64,000 nt of DNA from G963923945 sp965199175 (GTDB lineage: Bacteria; Pseudomonadota; Alphaproteobacteria; G963923945), in NCBI GenBank assembly GCA_965199175.1, contig OZ240684.1, positions 1,984,001 to 2,048,000 of the forward strand, given 5' to 3'. Made by a program: the position numbers and the translations under genes. Below the pieces are notes generated by a model. It saw only the letters and a program-made list of their open reading frames with translations. It searched no databases and was not told the DNA's origin. Below are positions 17,329-27,756 of the stretch, in pieces; the stretch's first letter is position 1; each line of letters starts with the position of its first letter.

Positions 17329-20323
17329 ACCCCGCTCATCGGATGCTGTCACATCTTCTGTTATTTCCCCTGTTGAGGTCCCTCCGGGGAATCTGGAAGC
17401 GGTATTTGATCAAGCCTCAGCAGCCCGCCATTTAGCAACCCTGTCTCAGCCCGGTTCGGCGGGTGATGACCGGTCTGATTTGTTGGCTGCTGCGAAAAAT
17501 CTTTATCATAACGGGCGGGCGGAAATTGCCCGGTGCTTTGATGAGGGGGCTGACGGACCGGCCGATGCTGTGGCCCAGACCTTTCTCATGGACGGCCTGA
17601 TCAGGGTTTTGTTCGATCATCTGACCAGCCAGGGGAACCCTGATCTCAGGACCGGTTTGGCCGTGGTTGCGGTTGGTGGCTATGGACGGGGTGAACTGGC
17701 ACCATTTTCGGATATTGATCTGCTCTTTGCCCGTGCGGATTCATCCCCCGGTTCCAAAGCACCCCGCACCGACCACAGCAATCGCCCCAAAAACGCCCTG
17801 CCTGATTCTTCTCATGAAACAGTGATTGAGAACATGCTCTATTTGCTCTGGGATCTGGGTCTGAAGCTGGGTCATGCAACCCGGTCGCTGAGTGACAATA
17901 TACGGGCAGCCCGGGAAGATATGACCATACGTACCAGTCTTCTTGAGGCCCGTTTTATCGCTGGTGATGAGGCTGTTTACCGCAATCTCACCAAACAGTT
18001 TCAAGAACAGATTATTGACGGATCCCATGGGGCATTTATCCAAGCCAAATTGGCTGAGCGTCAGCAACGTCATGAGGCTGCCGGCAACTCACGTTATTTG
18101 CTTGAGCCCAATATTAAGGAAGGCAAAGGCGGATTGCGGGATCTCCATACCCTGTTTTGGATTGCCCGATATATGTATGGAGTCGGTGATATTGATACCT
18201 TAGCCAGGCGGCGGATCCTGACCATCGGAGAAGCCCGGCGCTTTGCCAAAGCGCGCAATTTTCTCATGACGTTGCGGTGTCATCTTCATTATGCCGGTAA
18301 CCGTCCCGAAGAACGTCTGACATTTGACCGGCAAACCGATATCGGTCATCGGATGGGGTACCGTGACCGTTCAGGAGCCCGCAGTGTTGAGCGTTTTATG
18401 AAGCATTATTTTGTGGTTGCCAAAGAAGTCGGAGATTTTTCGCGGATTTTTCTGGCAACATTGCGGCCCGAAAAACGCAGCGGGCCGCTGACCGGTTGGC
18501 GACAACTGATGCTGGGACGCCGGACACCGCCGGGATTCAATATCACAGGGGGGTGGCTGAAAACAAAAACCGGGGCCATTTTTCGCGATGATCCGGTTAA
18601 TTTGCTGCGTGTTTTTTCCTGTGCCCATCAATTAAAGATTGATTTGCATCCCTCTTCCCTGCGTCAGGTAACCCGCCATCTCAATCTGATCAATCAGGAA
18701 TTGCGCGACAACCCGGAAGCCAACCGCCTGTTTCTTGATATGCTGACCGATGATCAGCATCCCGAAAAGCTGTTATCGAGAATGAGTGAAGCCGGTGTTT
18801 TAGGGCGGTTTGTCCCCGATTTTGGACGGGTGATCGGGCTGATGCAGCATGATATGTATCATGTCTATACCGTCGATGAGCATACCATCCGTGCAATCGG
18901 TTTGTTGAACGGAATCGAAACGGGACGTTTCAGGGAAGACCATCCACTTGCCAGCAAAGAAATTTCAGCCGTGCGGATGCGCCGGGCTTTATACAGTGCT
19001 CTTTTTATGCATGATCTGGGCAAAGGGCGCGGTGGTGACCATTCACAGATCGGGGCGACCATTGTCGAAAACATTGGACCCCGGCTGGGTCTCAACGGGG
19101 CCGAAACCGAGACAGCTTCGTGGCTGGTGCGACACCATCTGTTGATGAGCCATACCGCCTTTCGCCGCGATATCAATGACCCTCAAACCATCGGGGATTT
19201 TGCCAGAACAGTTGAATCGATGGAGCGGCTGCGCCTGCTTTTGATTTTAACAGTCGCCGATATTCGCGCCGTTGGACCCGGGGTATGGAATGCCTGGAAG
19301 GCAACCTTATTGCGGCAACTTTATCAGGCCGTTGCTGACCATTTATCAATCGGGAGCGAGGCCGGGACAAAAACACAAGTCACACAAGCCCGGATCCGGT
19401 TACGCGAATCCTTGCCGGACTGGGATGAAAAACGCTGGACCCGTTTTGAGTCTCTGGGGCCTCCTCATTACTGGCAATCACAAAATAATGCGGCCCATCT
19501 TCGCCAGGCACAGAGTGTCGATGCCGCACTGGATGCAGCCGGAAACCAGGATACACTACCGGATACGTGGTTTTATTTTGACGACCATATCGATCCGCAA
19601 CGCGATGTGACAGAGATTACGTTTTGTGCCAAAGACCGGGCTGGTTTATTTGCCCGCATCGCCGGAGCATTAGCAGCATCAGGTGGTGATATCGTTGATG
19701 CGCGGCTGTATACGCTGGCCAATGGCTGGGCTTTGAATATTCTTTCAGTACAAGATGCAACCGGCTGGAATGCTGGTCAGGGACGCCAGGCCCTGAGTGA
19801 TCATCGAAAAATGACGGCTCTGCGGGATAATCTGACCAAAGCAATGACCGGGGATATTGACTGGGCCAAAGAATTGCAGGAACGCACAACTGCTTTACCG
19901 GCGCGCAGCCATATATTCACTGTGCCGCCGCATGTGCATATTGATAATGCGGTCAGCCATACCGCCACCGTGGTTGAGGTGGTGGGGCGGGACCATCCTG
20001 GTTTATTATTTAACCTGGCCCATACCCTCGGCCAAACCGGGCTACGGATCGCCAATGCCAAAATTTCAACCTATGGAGAACGGGCGGTGGATGTGTTTTA
20101 TGTCAAAGATGCTTTCGGATTTAAAATCAGCGCACAATCACGGATCGACACTCTACAGCAGCAGTTGCTGACTGTTTTGGGGGATGGCAGCCAGACCGAT
20201 GCAGATCATGCCAAAAATACCGATGATACCACAAACGCCGTTTTGCATCGCCGCCGTCTGGTGACCAATATCAGGCGTCGCTCATTGGCCCGGGCACGCA
20301 GGAAACTTGGATCATCGGCCTGA
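17318..20323 (+). CDS. glnD: Bifunctional [PII] uridylyltransferase / uridylyl-removing enzyme
   Basis: Senses glutamine and modifies PII proteins, setting nitrogen assimilation. Domains in order: nucleotidyltransferase with GGYGRGELAPFSDIDLLF (about residues 115-135), the GlnD helical linker, an HD domain with MHDLGKGRGGDHSQIG (about 565-580), and two C-terminal ACT domains (starting near FCAKDRAGLFARIAGAL and VVGRDHPGLLFNLAHTL) that bind glutamine. At 1001 residues it is slightly longer than the E. coli protein. murJ follows with only about 20 bases between, so the two are probably co-transcribed. Confidence 0.96.
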   Translation: MSIKPRSSDAVTSSVISPVEVPPGNLEAVFDQASAARHLATLSQPGSAGDDRSDLLAAAKNLYHNGRAEIARCFDEGADGPADAVAQTFLMDGLIRVLFDHLTSQGNPDLRTGLAVVAVGGYGRGELAPFSDIDLLFARADSSPGSKAPRTDHSNRPKNALPDSSHETVIENMLYLLWDLGLKLGHATRSLSDNIRAAREDMTIRTSLLEARFIAGDEAVYRNLTKQFQEQIIDGSHGAFIQAKLAERQQRHEAAGNSRYLLEPNIKEGKGGLRDLHTLFWIARYMYGVGDIDTLARRRILTIGEARRFAKARNFLMTLRCHLHYAGNRPEERLTFDRQTDIGHRMGYRDRSGARSVERFMKHYFVVAKEVGDFSRIFLATLRPEKRSGPLTGWRQLMLGRRTPPGFNITGGWLKTKTGAIFRDDPVNLLRVFSCAHQLKIDLHPSSLRQVTRHLNLINQELRDNPEANRLFLDMLTDDQHPEKLLSRMSEAGVLGRFVPDFGRVIGLMQHDMYHVYTVDEHTIRAIGLLNGIETGRFREDHPLASKEISAVRMRRALYSALFMHDLGKGRGGDHSQIGATIVENIGPRLGLNGAETETASWLVRHHLLMSHTAFRRDINDPQTIGDFARTVESMERLRLLLILTVADIRAVGPGVWNAWKATLLRQLYQAVADHLSIGSEAGTKTQVTQARIRLRESLPDWDEKRWTRFESLGPPHYWQSQNNAAHLRQAQSVDAALDAAGNQDTLPDTWFYFDDHIDPQRDVTEITFCAKDRAGLFARIAGALAASGGDIVDARLYTLANGWALNILSVQDATGWNAGQGRQALSDHRKMTALRDNLTKAMTGDIDWAKELQERTTALPARSHIFTVPPHVHIDNAVSHTATVVEVVGRDHPGLLFNLAHTLGQTGLRIANAKISTYGERAVDVFYVKDAFGFKISAQSRIDTLQQQLLTVLGDGSQTDADHAKNTDDTTNAVLHRRRLVTNIRRRSLARARRKLGSSA

Positions 20324-20342
20324 CCGGCCGGTGAGATCCCGG

Positions 20343-21953
20343 ATGATGGTATTTTTGCGCGGGGTTTTTACGGTCGGGGGGCTGACCTTATGCAGCCGAA
20401 TTCTCGGCTTTTTGCGTGATATTTTAATGGCTGCCGGGTTGGGGGCTGGCCTGGTGGCGGATGCTTTTTTTGTTGCTTTCAAACTCCCTAACTTGTTTCG
20501 GCGTCTGTTTGCCGAGGGGGCATTCAGTGCTGCATTCGTGCCCATTTTTTCCAGAGAACTCGAACAGCATGGTCGTCCGGCTGCTGCTGTTTTTGCTTCC
20601 CAGGCCATGACGGCCCTTTTTTGGGTATCGCTGATTTTCCTGCTGATTATGGAGGCAGCGATGCCCTGGGTCTTACGTTTTCTGGCTCCGGGCTTTATTG
20701 ATGATCCGGTCAAATTTGCCCTGACTCTCGAAACGGCCCGTGTGACGTTTCCGTATTTGGCTTTTATTGCTTTGGTCGCTTTACTGGGCGGGGTTCTCAA
20801 CAGCGTCAATCGTTTTGCGGCCATGGCCGCCGCCCCTATTTTGCTCAATCTCTGCATGATTGCTGCTTTATTGCCTTTATTTTCCGGGTCTTATAACAGC
20901 GCAGAAAATGGTGACATCTGGGGCTGGGCCAGTACTCAGACACCGGGAGACCCGGCCGTTGCCCATCGTCTGGCTCAGGCGGTTTTTATCGCCGGTGCCC
21001 TTCAGCTCATCTGGATGTTGAGTGCCGCCAGACGGGCCGGTATCCAGCCGAATATATGGTCCTGGTCTTGGTCACCGCGCTTGCGTGAAATGCTCAGGCG
21101 GCTGTTACCAGTCACCCTGGGGGCCGGGGTTTATCAAGTCAATCTGGTTGTTGATATCATTCTTGCCTCCCTGTTAGCACAAGGGTCGGTTTCTTTTCTC
21201 TATTATGCGGACCGGGTCAATCAGCTGCCTTTGGGGGTGATTGGTGTTGCGGTGGGAACAATCGTACTTCCGTTATTATCGCGGCATATTGCCAGCGGGC
21301 AGAAGGATCAGGCTGCCGCCATTCAGGATCAGGCGATCATTTTTGCTTTGTTATTCGCAGTCCCTGCCGCTGTTGGGCTGCTCATTCTGGCTGATCCAAT
21401 CACTGTGATTTTGTTTGAACGTGGTGCTTTTAGTGCTGTTGAATCGAGAAACACAGCATCTGCTCTGGCTGCTTTTACCCTTGGGTTACCGGCATATGTA
21501 TTGGTTAAGGTTTTATCTCCGGCCTTTTTCGCGCGCGGGGATACCGCAACCCCGGTTCGGGCCGCGATAGCCGCTTTGGTGGTGAATGTGGTTTTTAACC
21601 TGGTTTTAATGGGACCTTTGGCCCATGTTGGTCTGGCTCTGGCCAGTTCAATCGCTGCCTGGTTCAATACCGGTTATCTTGCCTGGAATTTGCGAAAACA
21701 AGGATACTTGACTTTTCACCGCCAGTTACGTCATCAAACCGGTCTCATTGCTGTGGCGGCAGGCGCGATGGCTGGAGCCTTGCTTTTGGGGCTGACATGG
21801 GCGGGGCCTTTCATTGCCAGAAGCGGGTATGTGTCTTTTCTGGCCGTGATTGCCCTGGTCGGTGGCGGTGGGTTATTTTACGTTGCCTTAGCCTGCTGGT
21901 TCGGTTTGGCCGATGGATGGCGGCAGGTCCGCAGGAGCAATCCTCCCCCTTGA
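20343..21953 (+). CDS. murJ: Lipid II flippase MurJ (MviN)
   Basis: Flips lipid II across the inner membrane for peptidoglycan synthesis. The product, about 536 residues from the chosen ATG, has around 14 hydrophobic segments and the family start VFLRGVFTVGGLTLCSRILGFLRDILMA (quoted in part: TVGGLTLCSRILGFLRD). It has the DAFFVAFKLPNLFRRLFAEGAFS segment of MviN proteins. The frame is open from 20307, but starts before 20343 add no conserved residues. It lies between glnD and trpS, a familiar alphaproteobacterial order. Confidence 0.95.
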   Translation: MMVFLRGVFTVGGLTLCSRILGFLRDILMAAGLGAGLVADAFFVAFKLPNLFRRLFAEGAFSAAFVPIFSRELEQHGRPAAAVFASQAMTALFWVSLIFLLIMEAAMPWVLRFLAPGFIDDPVKFALTLETARVTFPYLAFIALVALLGGVLNSVNRFAAMAAAPILLNLCMIAALLPLFSGSYNSAENGDIWGWASTQTPGDPAVAHRLAQAVFIAGALQLIWMLSAARRAGIQPNIWSWSWSPRLREMLRRLLPVTLGAGVYQVNLVVDIILASLLAQGSVSFLYYADRVNQLPLGVIGVAVGTIVLPLLSRHIASGQKDQAAAIQDQAIIFALLFAVPAAVGLLILADPITVILFERGAFSAVESRNTASALAAFTLGLPAYVLVKVLSPAFFARGDTATPVRAAIAALVVNVVFNLVLMGPLAHVGLALASSIAAWFNTGYLAWNLRKQGYLTFHRQLRHQTGLIAVAAGAMAGALLLGLTWAGPFIARSGYVSFLAVIALVGGGGLFYVALACWFGLADGWRQVRRSNPPP

Positions 21954-21977
21954 TCAACCAATGAAAGCATCTTTGTG

Positions 21978-22976
21978 ATGAAACGTATTTTTTCAGGTGT
22001 TCAGCCGACCGGTAATCTGCATTTAGGAAATTACCTGGGTGCTCTTCGTAATTGGGTCGATCTGCAGAAACACTGTGACTGTATGTTTTGCATTGTTGAT
22101 CTGCATGCTGTGACGGTTCCTCAGGATCCCGAAGACTTAAGAACCCATACCCGTGAGACTGCTGCTGCTTATATTGCTGCCGGGATTGATCCGGATCGCT
22201 GTGCGATTTTTCCCCAAAGTGCGGTTTCAGGTCATGCTGAACTGGCCTGGATTTTGGCGTGTCACACCCCGCTGGGGTGGCTGAACAGGATGACTCAATT
22301 CAAAGAAAAAGCCGGAAAGCATCGTGAGAATGCTGTTTTGGGTCTGTATGCGTATCCGGTTTTGATGGCGGCTGATATCCTGTTGTATAAGGCAACCCAT
22401 GTACCGGTGGGCGAAGATCAAAAACAACATCTTGAATTAGCCCGGGATATCGCCGGCAGTTTCAACCGCCAGTACAGCCAGGATTTTTTCCCGTTGCCAG
22501 AGCCGCAAATTCTTGGGGCCGCAACCCGCGTGATGAGTTTGCGTGATGGATCACGCAAGATGAGTAAATCTGATCCTTCTGATTATGCCCGGATCAATTT
22601 AACCGATAATGCGGATATGATTGCCCGCAAAATCCGCAAAGCACGCACCGATTCCCAACCGATTCCTGATACACCGGCCGAACTGACCTCCCGCCCGGAG
22701 GCCCGCAATCTGGTCGGTCTGTTCGCAGCATTGTCTCGTCAGACCCCTGAGGAGGTTTGTTCTCAATTCGCTGGTTCTTTATTTTCCGGATTTAAGGAAA
22801 AACTCACCGAAATTGCGGTGACATCTCTCGCCCCGATTGCCGGGGAGATCCAGCGATTAAGCGATGATGTGGCTCAGCTTGATGCTATTCTTAAACAGGG
22901 GGCAACCCGGGCACAAGATATCGCGGCGGCTCATTTGGATGACATGCGCTCTGTTATCGGATTTTTGCCGGTCTGA
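21978..22976 (+). CDS. trpS: Tryptophanyl-tRNA synthetase
   Basis: Charges tRNA-Trp. Class I signatures are clear: GVQPTGNLHLGNYLGALRNW carries the HIGH-like motif and GSRKMSKSDPSD the KMSKS motif. The 332-residue length is normal. A GTG directly before the chosen ATG would add one residue. It follows murJ by 24 bases and probably shares its transcript. Confidence 0.97.
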   Translation: MKRIFSGVQPTGNLHLGNYLGALRNWVDLQKHCDCMFCIVDLHAVTVPQDPEDLRTHTRETAAAYIAAGIDPDRCAIFPQSAVSGHAELAWILACHTPLGWLNRMTQFKEKAGKHRENAVLGLYAYPVLMAADILLYKATHVPVGEDQKQHLELARDIAGSFNRQYSQDFFPLPEPQILGAATRVMSLRDGSRKMSKSDPSDYARINLTDNADMIARKIRKARTDSQPIPDTPAELTSRPEARNLVGLFAALSRQTPEEVCSQFAGSLFSGFKEKLTEIAVTSLAPIAGEIQRLSDDVAQLDAILKQGATRAQDIAAAHLDDMRSVIGFLPV

Positions 22977-23103
22977 ATGGATCCGTAACCATCGCCTGAG
23001 CCGTGTTTGCAAGAGCCTGTCTTTTTAATGAATTGCGCGTGTTTCTCTTGACACATAAAATGAGATCATCATTTTCAGACTTTGTTGATCTGCGGAGTGA
23101 TAT

Positions 23104-23170
23104 CCTGGCCGGAGTGGACAAAAAACGTTGTTGATTAAAAAACGTTGTTGATTGAAGACAATCTGTTGGT
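23104..23170. repeat. Short tandem repeat in the trpS-TauE gap
   Basis: AAAAAACGTTGTTGATT occurs twice in tandem, followed by GATTGAAGAC/GGTTGAAAAC variants. Nothing else is seen in the roughly 260-base gap. Confidence 0.65.
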
Positions 23171-23240
23171 TGAAAACAATACTGTCAATAAAAACAACGC
23201 AACCATGACAATGCGTTGAGGACGTTAGGTCGCTGTTTTG

Positions 23241-24167
23241 ATGCAGATCTACCTGCCGGTTGCCGAGATATCGGTCAATATGATGCTTCTCCTGTCCTTG
23301 AGCGGAGGGGTCGGTTTTTTATCGGGTCTGTTCGGGGTAGGTGGCGGCTTTTTGATGACCCCATTATTGATTTTTATCGGCGTTCCGCCCCCGGTTGCGG
23401 TTGCAACCGAAGCCAACCAGGTCGCCGGGTCAGCATTTTCGGCTTCTCTGGTTCATGCCCGGCGTTCCCATATCGATTACAAGATGGGGGGCTTGCTGCT
23501 GATTGGCGGCATGATTGGTTCGGGTTTTGGGGTCTGGTTTTACGGGGTTTTGCGTGCCTTTGGTCATCTGGATCTGTTTATTTTCTTATCTTATGTTTTC
23601 ATGCTGGGGATCATTGGTGGCCTCATGCTGACTGAAAGTCTGTTGGCTTTGTTCCGCCGCCGTCGTTCAGGGACAACCAGTGACCATGTCCGTATGCCAA
23701 AGATGTTGCGTGGATTGCCGTTTAAAACCCGTTTTCGCACGTCGCGCCTGTATATCAGTGCGTTGTTGCCGATTGGGTTGGGCGCAATCGTCGGTGTTCT
23801 GGCTGCTTTGATGGGGGTTGGGGGTGGATTCATCATGGTTCCGGCGATGATTTATCTGCTTGGGATGCCGGCAGCAGTGGTTGTCGGAACCTCTTTGTTT
23901 CATATTATTTTTGTGACGGCCAATGTCACTTTTTTGCAGGCGGCCAGCCATCAGACGGTGGATATTCTGCTGGCGGCGATTTTGTTGGCAGGGGGTGTTA
24001 TTGGTGCCCAGATCGGGAGCCGGATGGTGGGTCGGTTGCGTGCTGACCAGATGCGCTTAATGCTGGCTTTCCTGGTTTTGACGGTGGCCGCTGGTCTGAT
24101 CTGGACATTGACAACCCCTCCGGAGCAGCCCTTTGACGTTATTCTCTATGCAGCAGGAGACCCTTGA
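23241..24167 (+). CDS. TauE/SafE-family membrane permease
   Basis: Integral membrane protein of the sulfite-exporter TauE/SafE family, which moves small organic or sulfur anions; the substrate here is unknown. It has about eight membrane segments in two related halves, each starting with a glycine-rich motif: SGLFGVGGGFLMTPLLIFIGVP near the N terminus and AALMGVGGGFIMVPAMIYLLG in the middle. Length is 308 residues. Its stop overlaps the start of the TIGR02186 gene (TGATG), and a UspA gene follows, a trio conserved in alphaproteobacteria. Confidence 0.92.
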   Translation: MQIYLPVAEISVNMMLLLSLSGGVGFLSGLFGVGGGFLMTPLLIFIGVPPPVAVATEANQVAGSAFSASLVHARRSHIDYKMGGLLLIGGMIGSGFGVWFYGVLRAFGHLDLFIFLSYVFMLGIIGGLMLTESLLALFRRRRSGTTSDHVRMPKMLRGLPFKTRFRTSRLYISALLPIGLGAIVGVLAALMGVGGGFIMVPAMIYLLGMPAAVVVGTSLFHIIFVTANVTFLQAASHQTVDILLAAILLAGGVIGAQIGSRMVGRLRADQMRLMLAFLVLTVAAGLIWTLTTPPEQPFDVILYAAGDP

Positions 24168-25078
24168 TGAGGCCGCTTAGAAATCCATATGCCTGCCCCA
24201 TTGCCGCCTTGTGGGTGATCCTCACCGCAGCAGGCATTTTCCTGCCATTTGACGTAGCTGGTGCTCCTGAAGATTTTTCAACCCCCCCTCAAAGAGAAAC
24301 AACAGCCCAAAAATTGTTCTCATCCCCAACCGGGAAGGCCGGATTAGAGACCGCTTTATCGATTGATTTGGTGAATATTGATACGGGTTTTTCCGGGGCT
24401 GATCTTCTTTTGTTTGGTTCGGTCAGGGCCGGGACGGATATCGTGATCGTGGTCCGGGGACCCTCAGCAGATGCGACGATACAGCATAAACAACGCCGGG
24501 CTGGTATCTGGATTCATACTCAGGAGCAGGAATATAAAGGCATTCCTACCTATTATCATCTGGCGGCCAACCGGCCTGTAACCGCCTTTGTCCCGCCACA
24601 AGATCAGCAGCGTTTTGATCTTGGTTTGGCGATACGCAAAGCCCTGCCAGACAATAGATCCGGTTTTGGAGAACCAGGTCCGGGAGAATTCGATCCCGGA
24701 AAATCTGCGGATACTGCAACTGATGCTGCAACTGATCCTGCAACCGATTTTGGACAGGGCTTGATTGAAAACATGAGAAAACGGGGTTTTTATAGTCAAT
24801 CAGAGCATGGGGTGACATTTATCGGCTCCCGCTTGTTTCGCACGGATGTACGTTTGCCGCCGGATGTTCCGGTGGGGTTGTTCACGGTGGATGTGTATGC
24901 GTTTCGTGATGGTCTGTTACAGGATATGCGCTCATCTGATTTTTGGGTTGGTAAAATCGGTATCGGGGCGGCTCTTTACAGTTTTGCTCATGCGTATCCT
25001 TTTCTTTATGGTATTGTTGCGGTTGTTATGGCGATTGGTCTGGGTGCCTTGAGTGCAGCCATTTTCCGAACCTTGTGA
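24167..25078 (+). CDS. TIGR02186 family membrane-anchored protein
   Basis: Protein of unknown function, usually encoded next to a TauE-type permease, so probably its extracytoplasmic partner. It has an N-terminal signal/anchor (ALWVILTAAGIFLPF), the family-typical FSGADLLLFGSVRAGTDIVIVVRGP region, a mid-region with GVTFIGSRLFRTDVRLPPDVPVG, and one C-terminal membrane helix (FLYGIVAVVMAIGLGALSAAIF). A Thr/Asp/Ala-rich insert with short repeats (TDAATDPATD) near residue 190 looks like a local expansion. Translation is coupled to the permease by overlap. Confidence 0.88.
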   Translation: MRPLRNPYACPIAALWVILTAAGIFLPFDVAGAPEDFSTPPQRETTAQKLFSSPTGKAGLETALSIDLVNIDTGFSGADLLLFGSVRAGTDIVIVVRGPSADATIQHKQRRAGIWIHTQEQEYKGIPTYYHLAANRPVTAFVPPQDQQRFDLGLAIRKALPDNRSGFGEPGPGEFDPGKSADTATDAATDPATDFGQGLIENMRKRGFYSQSEHGVTFIGSRLFRTDVRLPPDVPVGLFTVDVYAFRDGLLQDMRSSDFWVGKIGIGAALYSFAHAYPFLYGIVAVVMAIGLGALSAAIFRTL

Positions 25079-25089
25079 AGGGGGTTGGT

Positions 25090-25575
25090 ATGACAGAAAT
25101 GCCACAATCCCAGGGAAGAAGAGTTTTTCTTGTGGTTGCTGATGACAGCGAAGAAATGCAGGCTGCTTTGGAATATGCCTGTATCCGGGCACTCAATACC
25201 GGGGGGCAGGTGGCTCTCCTGCATGTGTTGGAAAAGCCAGCCTATATGCATTGGATGACTGTTGAAAATATCCGTATGGAAGAGGCCCGGGCTGCTGCTG
25301 AGGATTTGTTGCTGAGGCTTTCAGAACAGGTCAATCAGCTGACCGGTGGTGTCCCGGTCTTATTCCTGCGGGAGGGAGATTGCCGGGAATGCTTACTGGA
25401 ATTGATTGAAAATGATCCGAGCATCTCAATCCTGGTTCTTGGGGCTGCGACCGATGGCAAAGGGCCGGGGCCTTTGGTATCATCCCTGACCAGTAAACTG
25501 GTCGGAAAACTGAGAATCCCGATTACGGTGGTTCCGGGTAATCTCACCCATGCCCAGTTAAAAGAGATTTGTTGA
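25090..25575 (+). CDS. UspA-family universal stress protein
   Basis: Small cytoplasmic protein with the universal stress protein fold, often nucleotide-binding. The first strand RRVFLVVADDSEEMQAALEYA and the later ISILVLGAATDG...GPLVSSLTSKLVGKLRIPITVVPG contain the family's GxxGPxxS/T-like loop. The ATG at 25090 is chosen because a GGGGG ribosome-binding stretch precedes it; the frame opens 15 bases earlier. It is the last gene of the TauE-TIGR02186-UspA operon. Confidence 0.88.
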   Translation: MTEMPQSQGRRVFLVVADDSEEMQAALEYACIRALNTGGQVALLHVLEKPAYMHWMTVENIRMEEARAAAEDLLLRLSEQVNQLTGGVPVLFLREGDCRECLLELIENDPSISILVLGAATDGKGPGPLVSSLTSKLVGKLRIPITVVPGNLTHAQLKEIC

Positions 25576-25579
25576 TGTA

Positions 25580-26225
25580 AAACCGGGTGGTGGCTCCTGC
25601 CCTCAGATCAGGATGATTGACCAATGCCACGGGGCGGAACCCTTTCTCCGACAAGTCTTTATTTGTTTTTCTTAAGTCTGAAGATTCTTTCAAGTCTTAA
25701 GAACTGTCAGACCAGTGGCATTTGGGGTATCGTGAACACCCAGGAAAAAAGATACCGTTTGACCGGTTTTGGTAGAAGACAACAGGAATGCTTTTGCCGG
25801 TTTCCTTAAGGCAGGATGGGCAGCTTCTGCTATCAGCTGGAATTTCGGGAAGCTGAGGACTTTCCGGGCGGGCCTTGCTGTCGTTCTGGCAGGGGACACA
25901 ATATACAGCCTGGGGGCTGGCTTCTCAGCGCGGATAGGGAATTGCAGCACCACAACCGGGAAACTGGCACAAAAACAGTTGATCAGTATCGAACAAAAGT
26001 TGGTTTTTCATGGATACTGTAGTTTTTGCGTTTACATTGACGACATATAAATCTGTTGGCCAGAAGACCGACAGTGGCCAAAGTGAGTTTATCCAGTCAG
26101 TAGTCTTCCAAAATCTCTGCCTCAATTTTTGACCTGTCGTCACAGCCCTTTGAGGTGCATTTTACCTGGAGTGTGCCTATAGGCCGCATCGTCAATCTCC
26201 TTTGGAAAATATTCTCCTCTTTGAG
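25580..26225. other. Gene-free stretch of about 650 bases
   Basis: No frame here resembles a known protein and none has a convincing ribosome-binding site with coding-like composition. It lies between the UspA gene and tRNA-Arg. I see nothing assignable in it. Confidence 0.6.
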
Positions 26226-26230
26226 GGAAA

Positions 26231-26307
26231 TGGCGCGCCCGACAGGATTCGAACCTGTGACCTCTGCCTTCGGAGGGCAGCACTCTATCCAGCTGAGCTA
26301 CGGGCGC
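26231..26307 (-). tRNA. tRNA-Arg (anticodon CCG)
   Basis: Folds as a full 77-base cloverleaf on the - strand with acceptor GCGCCCG pairing CGGGCGC, D-arm GCTCAGCTGGATAGAG, anticodon loop CTCCGAA giving CCG, T-loop GGTTCGAATCC and an encoded CCA. It reads CGG codons. Confidence 0.95.
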
Positions 26308-26502
26308 TACATTCCCGGCTGACCGCTTTGATCATGATCCCGTTTATGAGAGATAAAAGCGGCCTTGCGGAAACCAGATACTGAAATAAGGAGACCATTA
26401 TATAGCCCGTTCTGGCTTCTTCTGCCAAGCATCATATCGATAGAGGTGAAAATCCGCCCCGGCAATGTGTTGTTTCTGGTGGTGCTGGTTTTCCCCTCTG
26501 GA

Positions 26503-27513
26503 TTAGGGGGCAACGGGGTCTGCCAGCAACCGATGGCGCGATGCGTGATCGGCTCCCGAAGGCAGCAGGCGGTCGTGGTCGTAAATCCAGGAGACGATAT
26601 CTTCCTGATAGCGACGTCCGGCCTGATCACGCAGCAGCATATGATACCCATCTTCATAGAGTGCCAGACGAAGCCAACTCTCCGGAGGAACTGTCCGGAT
26701 AAATTGGCGCATCGAATCCGGGCGGATGATTTCATCCCTCAGGCCATAAAGCAGCAAGACCGGACGATCCAGCGCATCCCCGCTGGCAAGGGCATGATCC
26801 ATTAAATCAGTCAGGCCCGAAAGGGTATCAACACGGCTGCGGCGGATTAAAAGCGGGTCCCTGGACAATTCCCTCAGCATGTCAAAATTATCCGAAGGCG
26901 TGATATTCAGCCCACTGTTTCCCAGGCGCAACCAGGGAGTGATATGGCTGAATACCGAAAGGGCGGCAACCTGAAATGGATTCATCAAATCCCGTCCCCA
27001 TACTGCCGGGGCAACCAGAATAAGCCCGTCAGCGGTCAGGGAGCCGGGAGCTGTCAAAGCCGCCAGAGCCACCGCCCCACCCATACTTTCACCGAGTATA
27101 TAAAGGGGCTTGCCCGGCCAAAGAGCAGACAGGGCAGCGGCGGCTTGCCGGGCATCCTCAACCATATGCGGGACTCCTGCCCAAAGCCCGCGATGAGGGG
27201 ACTCGCCAAATCCCCGTTGATCTATCGCATAAACAGCCAGACCCCGGCGGGCAAAATATGCCCCGGAATCTTTGAACGCCATGCGGTAATCATTAAAGCC
27301 ATGCAAAGCCAGAATAACCGCTTGTGGCTCTGTTTCCGGAAGCCAGACCGCCACCGGTAACGCCACCCCATCGGAAGCGATGAAATGCCTGGTCTCAAAA
27401 TGTGGGGAGGTGTCCACCAACGGACCTCGCGGCTGGAGTTGGGGGGTACAGGCAGCCCCAACCCCCATGATCAGGATGAATTGACATAATAAAAGAAACG
27501 GTTTGATACGCAT
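26503..27513 (-). CDS. Lipoprotein alpha/beta hydrolase (lysophospholipase-like)
   Basis: Probable monoacylglycerol lipase or lysophospholipase of the Hydrolase_4 group, anchored in the membrane. A signal peptide ends in the lipobox GVGAAC, with Cys22 as the lipid site. The oxyanion region AVILALHGFNDYR, the nucleophile elbow ILGESMGGAVAL and a late Asp/His region (LLYGLRDEIIRPDSM; DGYHMLLRD) complete the catalytic triad. Length 336 residues. It is a single gene ending about 200 bases from tRNA-Arg; substrate is not known. Confidence 0.85.
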   Translation of the reverse strand: MRIKPFLLLCQFILIMGVGAACTPQLQPRGPLVDTSPHFETRHFIASDGVALPVAVWLPETEPQAVILALHGFNDYRMAFKDSGAYFARRGLAVYAIDQRGFGESPHRGLWAGVPHMVEDARQAAAALSALWPGKPLYILGESMGGAVALAALTAPGSLTADGLILVAPAVWGRDLMNPFQVAALSVFSHITPWLRLGNSGLNITPSDNFDMLRELSRDPLLIRRSRVDTLSGLTDLMDHALASGDALDRPVLLLYGLRDEIIRPDSMRQFIRTVPPESWLRLALYEDGYHMLLRDQAGRRYQEDIVSWIYDHDRLLPSGADHASRHRLLADPVAP

Positions 27514-27756
27514 TGATGCAATAAAATCCCCGAAACGGGTGATTTTGATATTTTTTTTCAGAGCGTTCCGAAGCTGGTTTTTAATCTCATATACCTGATG
27601 ATTTTCCGGTTTTTCAGGAGAGATTCTCTCCCATGATTTTGGTCATAACATGGCCGGACATTGATCAATCAGCACAACCGGAATAAACAAAACCAACCAG
27701 ATCACTTTATCGGCTGATCCACCCGGCATATCACCTCGCTGAACATGGTGCCTTAC

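Noticed and set aside
25624..26143. Several 60-90 codon open frames in the gap before tRNA-Arg
   Set aside because: None has family-like sequence or a good ribosome-binding site, and frames overlap on both strands.
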